Source: Undibacterium sp.
GTDB lineage: Bacteria > Pseudomonadota > Gammaproteobacteria > Burkholderiales > Burkholderiaceae_D
Direction: 5' to 3'
DNA length: 13,757 nucleotides
Assembly (NCBI GenBank): GCA_019752975.1
Contig: JAIELM010000517.1
Span: 1-13,757 of the forward strand
The position numbers and the translations under genes are program-made. The first letter of the stretch is position 1, and every line of letters begins with the position of its first letter. Shown one piece after another: positions 1 through 7,026 of the stretch. Under the pieces are notes generated by a model, which saw only the letters and a program-made list of their open reading frames with translations, was not told where the DNA came from and did not search any database.

Positions 1-124
1 TCTGCATAACATTACTTTGTACTAGCTTGAGAAAAAAGACGAATTTTCTCGAGTTATGACCTAGTTTGGTTGACAGTATTTATGTAGATGATCATTGACA
101 TTCGGGACATCGTTCTGATGAATT

Positions 125-133
125 TGTTATAAT
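125..133 (+). promoter_or_regulatory. Extended -10 promoter candidate for the exported methyltransferase gene
   Basis: The stretch reads TG-T-TATAAT, an exact extended -10 element (TGN followed by the full TATAAT hexamer at 128-133). No good -35 box sits 16-18 bp upstream, which extended -10 promoters can tolerate. The predicted transcript would start near 140, giving a 5' leader of about 150 nt before the ATG at 294. The role is inferred from sequence match only. Confidence 0.5.
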
Positions 134-135
134 CG

Positions 136-258
136 CCTTTACTTAAACAAAAGGCTATAGAAGAAAGTGTACGCAGAAGAAAACCCCATCTGTTGGGTAG
201 CTAAACGCGGTTGCTCGCGCATAGACCTTTAACCTTGTATCTCTACATTCAAGATACA
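136..258 (+). promoter_or_regulatory. Leader region with several potential hairpins
   Basis: Between the predicted promoter and the start codon at 294 there are several short inverted repeats: GCCTTT/AAAGGC at 136-141 and 149-154, CGCG/CGCG around 206-219, and TGTATCT/AGATACA at 236-242 and 252-258. Each stem is short. Together they suggest the leader RNA may fold. I do not recognise a known riboswitch class. Confidence 0.25.
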
Positions 259-293
259 TCGATTTACCATCTCAAACGATAGAACGAGTACCT

Positions 294-1031
294 ATGAAAA
301 ACACGATACTGCAAGGCCTAATTGCCCTCACTCTTACCAGCATAGCGAGTATGGCGATGGCACAAATCGACCTGAATCAGGCACATCGTTCTAGTGCTGA
401 CAAAGTACGTGACGCCACGAGCAAACCGCTGGAAACGATCGCTTTGATGCCGATCAAAGAAGGCATGACGGTGTTGGATCTTTTGGGCGGTAGCGGTTAT
501 TTCAGCGAACTCCTGTCGCAACAAGTTGGTGCTACGGGCAAGGTTCTTTTACATAACAATAAAGCTTATATGCCTTTCGTTGGCAAAGATTTGGAAGCTC
601 GTTTAGCCGATGGTTCATTAAAAAATGTCGTGCGCTACGACCGTGAAGTCGATCAGTTGGGACTTGCAGAAAATAGTCTAGATGCGGTGTTCTTCGTGAT
701 GGGCTATCACGATATGTATCACGTCTCACCAGCTTGGAAAATCGATGATAAAGACTTGATGGGTCAAATCAAAAAAGCCCTGAAACCTAACGGCATGATG
801 TTGGTTATCGATCATTCGGCTCCAATCGGAAGCAAGCTGGTACAGACCCAAGATAACCATAGAATTGATGAAGAATTTGTCAGAACCTCGCTCACAGGTT
901 TCGGCTTTGAAGTGGTCAAGCAAAGTGATTTGCTGCGTAATCCCGCTGATCCTAGAACCAACTTGGTTTTTGATCCTAGCGTGCGCGGCAAGACCGATCG
1001 CTTTGTGTATGTGGTCAAAAATGTGACGTAG
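294..1031 (+). CDS. Exported class I SAM-dependent methyltransferase-like protein
   Basis: The 245-aa product begins with a clear Sec-type signal peptide: basic start, hydrophobic core at residues 5-18, and a likely cut after AMA at residue 23. The mature part looks like a class I methyltransferase Rossmann fold. Motif I is DLLGGSGY at 62-69, which would bind S-adenosylmethionine, and a motif of the form VFFVMGYHDMYH near 131-142 resembles the 'predicted methyltransferase' group COG4798, whose members are often exported. The substrate is unknown. SAM is not known to be available in the periplasm, so either it acts before export, binds another ligand, or has lost activity. The start is fixed by the signal peptide; the ribosome binding site is weak (ACGAG at 284-288). 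The gene appears monocistronic, with an extended -10 promoter upstream and a hairpin downstream. Confidence 0.85.
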   Translation: MKNTILQGLIALTLTSIASMAMAQIDLNQAHRSSADKVRDATSKPLETIALMPIKEGMTVLDLLGGSGYFSELLSQQVGATGKVLLHNNKAYMPFVGKDLEARLADGSLKNVVRYDREVDQLGLAENSLDAVFFVMGYHDMYHVSPAWKIDDKDLMGQIKKALKPNGMMLVIDHSAPIGSKLVQTQDNHRIDEEFVRTSLTGFGFEVVKQSDLLRNPADPRTNLVFDPSVRGKTDRFVYVVKNVT

Positions 1032-1075
1032 AGGCTTCAAATAGTCCAAGCCGGCTTTATCATCCTACTGCCCTC

Positions 1076-1117
1076 GGTCTCAATGCTACGCGGATTGGGG
1101 TAGCTATTGAGGCTCTT
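1076..1117 (+). terminator. Terminator-like hairpin after the methyltransferase gene
   Basis: A stem of about 14 pairs, with one bulged base and two G-U pairs, joins 1076-1089 to 1100-1114 around a 10-nt loop, starting 45 nt after the stop codon. Only three T follow (1115-1118), so intrinsic termination would be weak. Placement supports a transcript end for the upstream gene. Confidence 0.4.
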
Positions 1118-1186
1118 TGGCGCAATCACATCGTTTGCACGATCTTAGTTTGGGTTTGCCAACTGAAATCGCCCGCGCCACTAAGA

Positions 1187-1301
1187 TAGGACTTACGCAA
1201 AACAGACGCTGGCGTTGTTGCGTTCGCCGCTTGCTAAACTAAGGTACTAAAGTACTGCCTGCGGCTCCACGCCTAGCCAGCGCAATTTTGTGTAAGTCCT
1301 A
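1187..1301. mobile_element. MITE-like element, 115 bp, with 16-bp terminal inverted repeats
   Basis: The left end TAGGACTTACGCAAAA (1187-1202) and the right end TTTTGTGTAAGTCCTA (1286-1301) are inverted copies with one mismatch. If the outer TA is counted as target duplication, the element is GGACTTACGC...GTAAGTCC flanked by TA, which fits insertion by an IS630/Tc1-type transposase; that assignment is an inference. A second inverted pair lies just inside (ACGCTGGC near 1206-1213 and GCCAGCGC at 1276-1283), so the whole could fold into a long hairpin. It has no coding capacity. The same 13-bp end occurs again at 9486-9498. Confidence 0.75.
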
Positions 1302-1468
1302 AATTATTGGGCTTTGGTATCGCTAGGCCACATTTATTTCGGCTCTGCGCCTTTGGTTGGTGGGACAATTCATTATGTCTGGGCATACATCTATTCGTAT
1401 TGGCGTACAACTGCAACTGATAAACTTAAACCGTCAATTCAAACAATCAACCTGCATAAAGAAACACG
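1302..1468. other. Spacer before the alpha/beta hydrolase gene
   Basis: With the hairpin and MITE-like element, this completes a 437-bp gene-free gap from 1032. I see no convincing promoter here; TTGGCG at 1400-1405 has no well-spaced -10 box. No ORF with coding character is present. Confidence 0.4.
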
Positions 1469-2209
1469 ATGACTGAAGATCTCTCTATCCTAACTCGCAA
1501 AGCGCGCCATCCTGATCTCACTGTTACCTATGGCAGCGACCCTGATCAGGTGGGTGATATTCGTTATGGTCAACGCGGAGCACAACTGCCGTTAGTGGTG
1601 TTGATTCACGGTGGTTTTTGGAAACCACAGTACGATAGGATGCACACTGAAGCAATGGCTAGTGCTCTCGCCGACGCTGGATGGACAGTTCTCACATTGG
1701 AATATCGCCGTGTCCCTGGCCAGCCTGAGCTCACTTTGCAAGATATTGCTACCGCCCTTGAGACACTACCGAATAGGGTGACGCAACACAACGGTACGAC
1801 CGTGCTGGTGGGACATTCTGCTGGCGGACATCTTGCATTGTGGGCGGCCGTTGCGTGTGTAATACCTATGCTGCAGGCTGTACTGGCTTTGGCACCAGCA
1901 GCAGACTTGCGCTTAGCGCATAGACTGAACTTAGGCGACGGCGCGGTTAAAGGCTTTCTTGGCACCGAACCTGAGGCACGACCAGACGTGGATCCTTTGC
2001 AATTGCCGACTCCCGCGGTGCGAGTTACTGTCTTGCAGGGTGAGCTCGATGCAGTCGTACCGCCAGCAGTAGCAGCATCCTATTGGGGAGCATTTCCTAA
2101 GACACGATTAGTACAACTGTCAGATTGTGCTCACTTTGCGTTAATCGATCCACTTAGCAGTGCTTGGTCTACGGTAGTGATGGAATTGGCTAAGCTGTCC
2201 GAACCTTGA
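1469..2209 (+). CDS. Alpha/beta hydrolase, kynurenine formamidase/carboxylesterase-like
   Basis: The 246-aa cytoplasmic protein has the full alpha/beta hydrolase layout. The oxyanion-hole motif HGGFW is at 47-51, the nucleophile elbow GHSAGG at 115-120 gives Ser117, Asp194 lies in GELDAVVP and His222 in CAHFALIDP, forming a standard Ser-Asp-His triad. The HGG[F/Y]W form resembles arylformamidase/kynurenine formamidase and related esterases, but no tryptophan-catabolism genes are nearby, so the substrate is left open. No signal peptide or membrane segment is seen. The ribosome binding site is weak (AAAGAAA just upstream of the ATG). It stands alone between a MITE-like element and the HD-GYP gene. 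Confidence 0.87.
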   Translation: MTEDLSILTRKARHPDLTVTYGSDPDQVGDIRYGQRGAQLPLVVLIHGGFWKPQYDRMHTEAMASALADAGWTVLTLEYRRVPGQPELTLQDIATALETLPNRVTQHNGTTVLVGHSAGGHLALWAAVACVIPMLQAVLALAPAADLRLAHRLNLGDGAVKGFLGTEPEARPDVDPLQLPTPAVRVTVLQGELDAVVPPAVAASYWGAFPKTRLVQLSDCAHFALIDPLSSAWSTVVMELAKLSEP

Positions 2210-2482
2210 AGTCTCAAAGCGCGATGGCGTTCCTACTCAAGTTGCACCATGCTCGTCATTGCTACGAGGAGTCTGCTATTCAGAGACTTACTTAACGATC
2301 TTTATTCATTTCTATGGGATTTTGTTCCCAAATAGCCGCATTTTAGTGCGTGAAATAATACTTTATAGATCTTGTGCTGGGGAATATTGAATATCTCATA
2401 GCATAAAGTTTCTTTTGATACTATTATTAAGCTAGGTTTCCGAGTGAAATAGGGGCGTTGTTATTTTTGTCGAAGGTAAGTT
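2210..2482. other. Spacer between hydrolase and HD-GYP genes
   Basis: It holds only weak structure: a 5-bp stem with a 6-nt loop (TGGGA/TCCCA, 2315-2330) not followed by a T tract, and AT-rich DNA at 2340-2430 that probably contains the promoter of the next gene. No -35/-10 pair could be fixed. No coding sequence is visible. Confidence 0.4.
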
Positions 2483-3622
2483 ATGGCAAATAGGCGTATA
2501 GCGGTTTCAGATCTTATTGTGGGTCGGCCACTACAATGGGACGTTTATGGTAGTGACGGCGATTTATTGCTGCGTAGGGGCTATGTCGTTCATGACCTGA
2601 ATCAGATTAAGGTGTTGATTGATCGCGGACTTTTTGTCGATAGCGACCGCCCCGATAGTAGTATGCGCGACGGTGCCTCAATTCCTAAGGCGATGGAAAA
2701 TCCTTCGGTCGTTCGTATGATCAATACCGTGCGCGCAGACTTGAAAAATCTCGCTTACCACTTATCGAGTGAAACCGAAGTCGGTAATAAGTTATTGGCG
2801 CTGGCTAGGAAAACCATGAGCGCCACCTTCCTCGATACCAATGTCGCCATCGGCTGCATTTTACTGAATCAGGAAATGAGTTATCCGGCGCGACATTGTG
2901 TCGATACCGCTGTCGTCTCATTGTTGATCGCACGCGCCCTAAATCAGTCAGAAGAAGAAATGCTGACCCTATGTGCGGCGGCGCTAAGTATGAATCTGAG
3001 TATGTTTAGGCAGCAGGAAAAACTACAAAACAAAGCGGGACCACTGAACGAGGAAGAGCGGCAACTCATTGCGAATCATCCTCGAGAAAGTATGGACTTG
3101 TTACGTCGCGCGGGGATTGAGGATGGCGTGTGGTTGGCGACGGTTTTGTTTCATCATGAAGCCGAAGATGGGAGCGGTTATCCAGGTCATAAGAAAGCGG
3201 GAGAAGTTCCTGTTACTGCCAAAATAATCGCCATTGCAGACCGATATTGTGCCAGTGTCAGCCCGCGTAGTTATCGCAAAACCTTACTCCCCAATGCCGC
3301 AATGAAAGACCTTCTGATTGCCAGCAAAACGGTAGCAGATCCCAAGTTGGTGAGTCACCTGATTCATGCCTTGGGTATTTATCCTATTGGTACTTTTGTT
3401 AAACTCGCCGACGGTGAAATCGCTGTAGTGACAGCGCAAGGTGCGAGCGCGACAACACCGTGCGTGCACGCGCTGATAGGAACCCGAGGCGCAGCCTTGT
3501 CCGTGGCGATAAAACGCGACACCCAAAATCCCATTCACGCGATCCGTGAAATCCTCGCTCGTGAGCAAGTGCAAAGCAAATTCACTATGCGTCACTTGTG
3601 GGGGGAAATCGCCGCTTTATAG
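2483..3622 (+). CDS. HD-GYP domain protein lacking the HD dyad (probable c-di-GMP effector)
   Basis: The 379-aa soluble protein starts with a conserved betaproteobacterial N-terminal region (about 5-52, pattern VSDLIVGRPLQWDVYG...LLRRGYVV) followed by an HD-GYP domain at about 125-300. The diagnostic HHEAEDGSGYPG block is present (His224, His225, GYP at 232-234), as are the first domain histidine (His138) and the later IADRY motif. The HD dyad that normally binds the metal pair is replaced by Met170-Asn171, and the usual following Gly-Lys is also gone. HD-GYP domains hydrolyse cyclic di-GMP; this one probably cannot, or does so poorly, and may instead act as a binding or partner protein. The tail (about 300-379) begins with YPIGTFVKLADGEIAVV, typical of the family. 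The start has a good AAGG site at 2473-2476, six bases before the ATG. No receiver domain is attached. Confidence 0.88.
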   Translation: MANRRIAVSDLIVGRPLQWDVYGSDGDLLLRRGYVVHDLNQIKVLIDRGLFVDSDRPDSSMRDGASIPKAMENPSVVRMINTVRADLKNLAYHLSSETEVGNKLLALARKTMSATFLDTNVAIGCILLNQEMSYPARHCVDTAVVSLLIARALNQSEEEMLTLCAAALSMNLSMFRQQEKLQNKAGPLNEEERQLIANHPRESMDLLRRAGIEDGVWLATVLFHHEAEDGSGYPGHKKAGEVPVTAKIIAIADRYCASVSPRSYRKTLLPNAAMKDLLIASKTVADPKLVSHLIHALGIYPIGTFVKLADGEIAVVTAQGASATTPCVHALIGTRGAALSVAIKRDTQNPIHAIREILAREQVQSKFTMRHLWGEIAAL

Positions 3623-3733
3623 TAACGTTATGTAGGTCTATAGTCGGTCGATTGAGACCAAGCATTTTCTCCTTCTGATGCTAAAGACTCATGTAATAAT
3701 AGGGTCTTCATCAACCTATTCTCGAAATAAATC

Positions 3734-4945
3734 ATGCATCAAGTAATGACTAATACCGAAATATTTTTGATCGCGATGCTGATAATTTTCTCGGTTCCTT
3801 ATTTGATTTGGCGACTTGGTAGGACGGAGTATTTTGCTCCGTTGGTGATAGTCCAAATCATTACGGGAATTTTGCTTGGGCCTGGCATTCTTGGTGCGGC
3901 ATTCCCTGAATATTATCGGTTTGTATTTAATCCACAAGTCATCGGGACGTTGAACGGGATTGCTTGGTGGGCGGTCATGCTGTTTGTGATGATTGCTGGG
4001 ATAGAATTGGATTTGGTGAAAGCGTGGGAACATAAGCGTGAAAGCGGTATTACCGCAGGATTTGCACTTGGTATGCCATTTTTGTTTGGTTGCGTGGTTG
4101 CGGTCGGCATGGCTGCTTACGATGGCTGGATGGGGCCGAAATCCATGACCTGGCAATTCATTCTCGGCGTTGGCATGTCCTGTGCCGTGACCGCTTTACC
4201 CATCTTGATTTTACTGATGGAGAAAATAGAGATACTTCGGCAACCCATAGGGCAACGCATTTTGCGTTATGCCAGCATAGACGACATCGCTATTTGGGGT
4301 GTGTTAGCGATTATTTTGATGGATTGGACGCGGGTCGGAAGACAACTTGGATTCTTACTTTTCTTTGGCTTGACGACCTATATCTTCCGTAAAATAATGA
4401 ATAAATTGGCCGAGCAAGATCGCTGGTTTGTTGCGCTGATTTGGCTAGTTATCTGCGCCTTCAGTGCGGATTGGGCGGGGTTACATTTTATGGTAGGGGC
4501 ATTTTTGGCAGGCGCGGTGATGGACGCACACTGGTTCAACCAAGAAAAAATGGATTTGCTACGCCATCATGTTTTGCTTGTGATCATGCCGGTTTTTTTC
4601 CTGAGCACAGGATTAAAAACGAATTGGGCGATGGGAGGAGCAGCCGTATTTATTGTGGCGGGAGTGCTATTCGCAGCATCCGTTGTCGGGAAATTATTGG
4701 GCGTCCATATCGCAGGAAAAATACTAAAATGGGATAAGGGCGAGGCGTCGATTATCGGCTGGCTGCTACAGACCAAGGGATTGATCATGATTATTTTTGC
4801 CAACATCTTGCTAGATAAGGCGATCATCACAAGTGAAACATTTACTGTCCTCTTGTTGTTATCGGTTGCCAGTACCATGTTGACCGTGCCTGCTGTGTAT
4901 CCCAAATTAAAAAAATTAAGAGCACTTATTTCGAAGAACGAGTAA
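3734..4945 (+). CDS. Cation:proton antiporter, CPA2 family membrane domain
   Basis: The 403-aa product is almost entirely hydrophobic, with about 11-12 membrane segments. The start of the second helix carries GILLGPGILG (45-54), and the fifth-sixth helix region has ASIDDIAIWG with Asp183-Asp184, the acidic pair typical of CPA2 exchangers that bind the ion and proton. It fits the Kef/GerN/NapA-like group (Na+ or K+ for H+). It lacks the C-terminal RCK/TrkA-N domain of KefB and KefC, which are much longer, so nucleotide or glutathione gating is unlikely. Ion choice cannot be told from sequence. The ribosome binding site is weak for Met1; Met5 (3746) is an alternative start. The gene appears to stand alone; the HD-GYP gene ends 111 bp upstream. 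Confidence 0.9.
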   Translation: MHQVMTNTEIFLIAMLIIFSVPYLIWRLGRTEYFAPLVIVQIITGILLGPGILGAAFPEYYRFVFNPQVIGTLNGIAWWAVMLFVMIAGIELDLVKAWEHKRESGITAGFALGMPFLFGCVVAVGMAAYDGWMGPKSMTWQFILGVGMSCAVTALPILILLMEKIEILRQPIGQRILRYASIDDIAIWGVLAIILMDWTRVGRQLGFLLFFGLTTYIFRKIMNKLAEQDRWFVALIWLVICAFSADWAGLHFMVGAFLAGAVMDAHWFNQEKMDLLRHHVLLVIMPVFFLSTGLKTNWAMGGAAVFIVAGVLFAASVVGKLLGVHIAGKILKWDKGEASIIGWLLQTKGLIMIIFANILLDKAIITSETFTVLLLLSVASTMLTVPAVYPKLKKLRALISKNE

Positions 4946-4976
4946 ATGTGTCGCAATGAAAAACCATCAAAACGCG

Positions 4977-5030
4977 AGGTGTAGAGAGCGCAGAGAAAAG
5001 CGAAGATTCTTCTCTGCGTTCTTTGCAACT
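4977..5030. repeat. Palindromic intergenic repeat (CTCTGCGTTC type)
   Basis: A perfect 9-bp stem CGCAGAGAA (4989-4997) / TTCTCTGCG (5010-5018) extends outward with G-U pairs to roughly 18 pairs (4980-5027). It lies 30-80 bp after the antiporter stop. No T tract follows, so it is better read as a dispersed repeat than as a terminator, although it may protect or end the antiporter transcript. Its CTCTGCGTTC core recurs at 9244-9253 inside the larger element near the kinase gene. Confidence 0.6.
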
Positions 5031-5062
5031 TTGCGGGTAATTATTCAGCCCCCTATGTAAGC

Positions 5063-5140
5063 CGTCTTTCCCGCAAGTTTTTAGCGAGAATCCAGCGACT
5101 TTTGTTCAGCAACGGACGTCACTGATTCCCGATTAAACCC
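5063..5140. repeat. Degenerate REP-like repeat (TTCCCGC...GCGAGAATCCAGC)
   Basis: The segment 5063-5100 matches, with decay, the widespread proteobacterial repeat built on CATTCCCGC...GCGGGAATCCAG, with arms TTCCCGC (5068-5074) and GCGAGAA (5084-5090), one mismatch. The following ACGTCACTGATTCCCGATT (5116-5134) resembles the continuation seen in such repeats. The family assignment is from memory of the consensus. Mismatches suggest an old copy. The rest of the 379-bp gap (5141-5324) is AT-rich and probably holds the promoter of the next gene, which I could not fix. Confidence 0.4.
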
Positions 5141-5324
5141 TAATGAATGACATAAAATAGGGTGAAGTACTTTGAAAATTCAACTTCGTCATAGAGGACT
5201 GAATAGTTAGCTTTGCGGTAAAAATTTTTTTCTAAGGTTTTCGTCCTAGCCTCAATGATTGTTTTCATTGATCATAAGCCGCTTAACCATCCCCTTTTCA
5301 CGCACTAAAGAATGCGGAGTTTTC

Positions 5325-6293
5325 ATGAAAATTATTACTGCCATAGGAATGGTATTGATTAGCAGTGCTCTAGGCGTTGCTGGTCGAGTTGCGGCACAAA
5401 ATAATGTCGGTCTCGACGCATCACCATCAAGAGACGCTATCGTTTGGCAATCTCCCGAACAGAGGCAACACCCATTGCTTGGTCAAATTCTCAGAGCGGA
5501 TGGTAGCGCTATCGATGCGGCTACTTTATTTACATTGTTGGCGCAAGCTGACTATGTTTTTGTCGGTGAAAAACATGACAATCTCGATCATCATCAATTG
5601 GAAAAAATCCTTTTACAAGCTAGGCTGAAAGCCAGACCAGATAGTGCCGTGGTTTTTGAAATGTTAGACGATACCCAGACCGCAGCGATTACGACTTTGA
5701 CCGCGAAGGACACGCTGGAAAATATCAAAACCAAATTGCATTGGCCAGAAAAAGGCTGGGATTTCGTTACCTATGGCCCCTTGTTTCAACTCAGTTTGCA
5801 GAAGGGGAAACTGGTGCCAGGTAATTTGAGCAAGGCATTTATTGGCCAGTTGTATATGGAGGGTGAAAGTCTGCTCAAGAAAGACCCACGCTTCCAGACC
5901 CATAGCATGGCCAGCGAAACTACCCGCCAGCATTTATTGGATCGCTTGGTCGAGGCGCATTGCGGTATGCAAAGCCGTGAGGGGCTCAAACCTATGTTGA
6001 CCATACAATTGGCAAAGGACGCCAGTATGGCCAATGCGCTGACCGCATATTCCTCCGGGCTTTTGGTTGCTGGCGGTGAGCACAGCCGAGCTGATACTGG
6101 CGTTCCTGTGCATGTGCTCCATAGGAAAAATACCGCGTCAACATTTGTGCTGCAGTTAGTTGAAGTCAACGCGAAGGATACCCAACTTGCCGCCTATGTA
6201 GAGTCGCAAGGGATGGCGGACGCTTATTGGTTTACTCCTGCCAACTCGGCTAAGGATTACTGTGCCGACGTTAAAGGTAAGGCAGCCAAGTAA
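5325..6293 (+). CDS. ChaN-family (haem-binding Tiki/DUF399-type) periplasmic protein
   Basis: From the ATG at 5325 the product is 322 aa with a signal peptide (hydrophobic core 3-19, likely cut after VAA at 22-24). No lipobox cysteine is present, unlike many ChaN lipoproteins. Family signatures are clear: YVFVGEKHDN at 77-86, a VVFEML block, then AHCGM...KPMLTIQLAKDASMA and AGGEHSRADTGVPVHVL near the C-terminus. Campylobacter ChaN binds haem and is linked to iron uptake; other members of the superfamily resemble metalloproteases, so a haem or iron role is inferred and not proven here. No iron-uptake genes are adjacent. The ATG has GGAG at 5316-5319, five bases upstream. An in-frame TTG at 5259 would add 22 residues before the signal peptide and is not favoured. 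It converges on the response regulator gene with 20 bp between the stops. Confidence 0.85.
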   Translation: MKIITAIGMVLISSALGVAGRVAAQNNVGLDASPSRDAIVWQSPEQRQHPLLGQILRADGSAIDAATLFTLLAQADYVFVGEKHDNLDHHQLEKILLQARLKARPDSAVVFEMLDDTQTAAITTLTAKDTLENIKTKLHWPEKGWDFVTYGPLFQLSLQKGKLVPGNLSKAFIGQLYMEGESLLKKDPRFQTHSMASETTRQHLLDRLVEAHCGMQSREGLKPMLTIQLAKDASMANALTAYSSGLLVAGGEHSRADTGVPVHVLHRKNTASTFVLQLVEVNAKDTQLAAYVESQGMADAYWFTPANSAKDYCADVKGKAAK

Positions 6294-6313
6294 AGCTAGA
6301 TTGCGCTAAGGTT

Positions 6314-6988
6314 TTATTGCCAAAATTTTGGCGATACATCTCGAAGTTTGGCGACTAATTCCATGCTGGTGTGTACATTGAGTTTCTGACAGATATGTAG
6401 ACGGTGGGTTTCTACGGTTTTGGTACTGATGTTGAGATGAGCTGCAATTTGTTTGCTCAGATAACCCTTGAGTATTTGTGCCAAAACTTCACGTTCGCGG
6501 GTGGTGAGTTCGGATAATTCTTTAGTGATTTTTCGGTCGCCTTCATGATTTAATCTCGCGCTGCGATCATTTGTTATAGCGGTGTTGATGGCGTCAATGA
6601 GTGTGCGTGGATCGACCGGTTTTTCTAAAAAATCGGCCGCACCTTGTTTTAGCGTCCGTACCACCAAGGGGATATCGCCATGCCCACTAAGAAATAACAC
6701 TGGCGGCAAATATAGCCCACCGCTACGGCTGCGGCGATTCAATTCCTCGAATAATTCAATCCCACTCATATTTGGGATACGTACGTCGACTAGTAGACAG
6801 TTAAAATCATCGGCGATGGCACCATTGAGAAAATCGTGGGCGCGTTCAAATTCGCGAAAACGCCATGACTGCGTTTCGAATAACATGGCCAGCGAGCTGC
6901 GCACACTCGCGTCGTCGTCGATGATGGCGATGTACGGTGTGGATGGGAATAAAGAAGGTGATGGTAGCGTAGACATTGGCATTGACAT
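6314..6988 (-). CDS. FixJ/NarL-type response regulator
   Basis: The 224-aa protein has a receiver domain (about 19-135) and a LuxR-type helix-turn-helix (about 160-220). The receiver carries the acidic pocket DDD (24-26), phospho-acceptor Asp68 in LLVDVRIPNMSG, Ser101 and Lys123 in LEKPVD, so it should be fully active. The DNA-binding part LTTREREVLAQILKGYLSKQ...ISTKTVETHR is typical of FixJ-like activators. It lies 38 bp after the kinase gene on the same strand and is its likely partner. Three in-frame ATGs at residues 1, 3 and 5 (6988, 6982, 6976) fall inside a hexamer repeat, and no good ribosome binding site is visible, so the true start is uncertain and expression may depend on coupling to the kinase. 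Target genes are unknown. Confidence 0.92.
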   Translation of the reverse strand: MSMPMSTLPSPSLFPSTPYIAIIDDDASVRSSLAMLFETQSWRFREFERAHDFLNGAIADDFNCLLVDVRIPNMSGIELFEELNRRSRSGGLYLPPVLFLSGHGDIPLVVRTLKQGAADFLEKPVDPRTLIDAINTAITNDRSARLNHEGDRKITKELSELTTREREVLAQILKGYLSKQIAAHLNISTKTVETHRLHICQKLNVHTSMELVAKLRDVSPKFWQ

Positions 6989-7007
6989 TGATATTGATAG
7001 TGATAGT
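6972..7007. repeat. Hexanucleotide tandem repeat across the regulator's start codons
   Basis: Six imperfect copies of a 6-bp unit, plus-strand pattern G[AG][CT]A[TG]T (GACATT, GGCATT, GACATT, GATATT, GATAGT, GATAGT). On the minus strand the tract supplies three in-frame ATG codons spaced 6 bp apart and reaches 19 bp into the kinase-regulator gap. Confidence 0.75.
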
Positions 7008-7026
7008 GAGTCTCAAAATGGCGTAT

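Noticed and set aside
95..100. TTGACA as -35 box for the TATAAT at 128-133
   Set aside because: The spacing is 27 bp, far from the usual 17; the extended -10 reading explains the site better.
2209..2289. Inverted arms AAGTCTC/GAGACTT after the alpha/beta hydrolase gene
   Set aside because: The 67-nt loop and lack of a T tract make a terminator unlikely; 7-bp pairs at that distance are expected by chance.
3716..4156. 146-aa minus-strand ORF opposite the antiporter gene
   Set aside because: Its composition is a mirror of a membrane-protein gene, with no domain and no ribosome binding site; a shadow frame.
5259..5324. TTG start adding 22 residues to the ChaN-like protein
   Set aside because: The ATG at 5325 has a well-placed GGAG and begins a proper signal peptide; the extension would bury it.
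6319..6332. Palindrome GCCAAAATTTTGGC at the end of the regulator gene, a possible shared terminator
   Set aside because: It lies inside the last codons, the stem has no loop room, and neither strand has a T tract after it.
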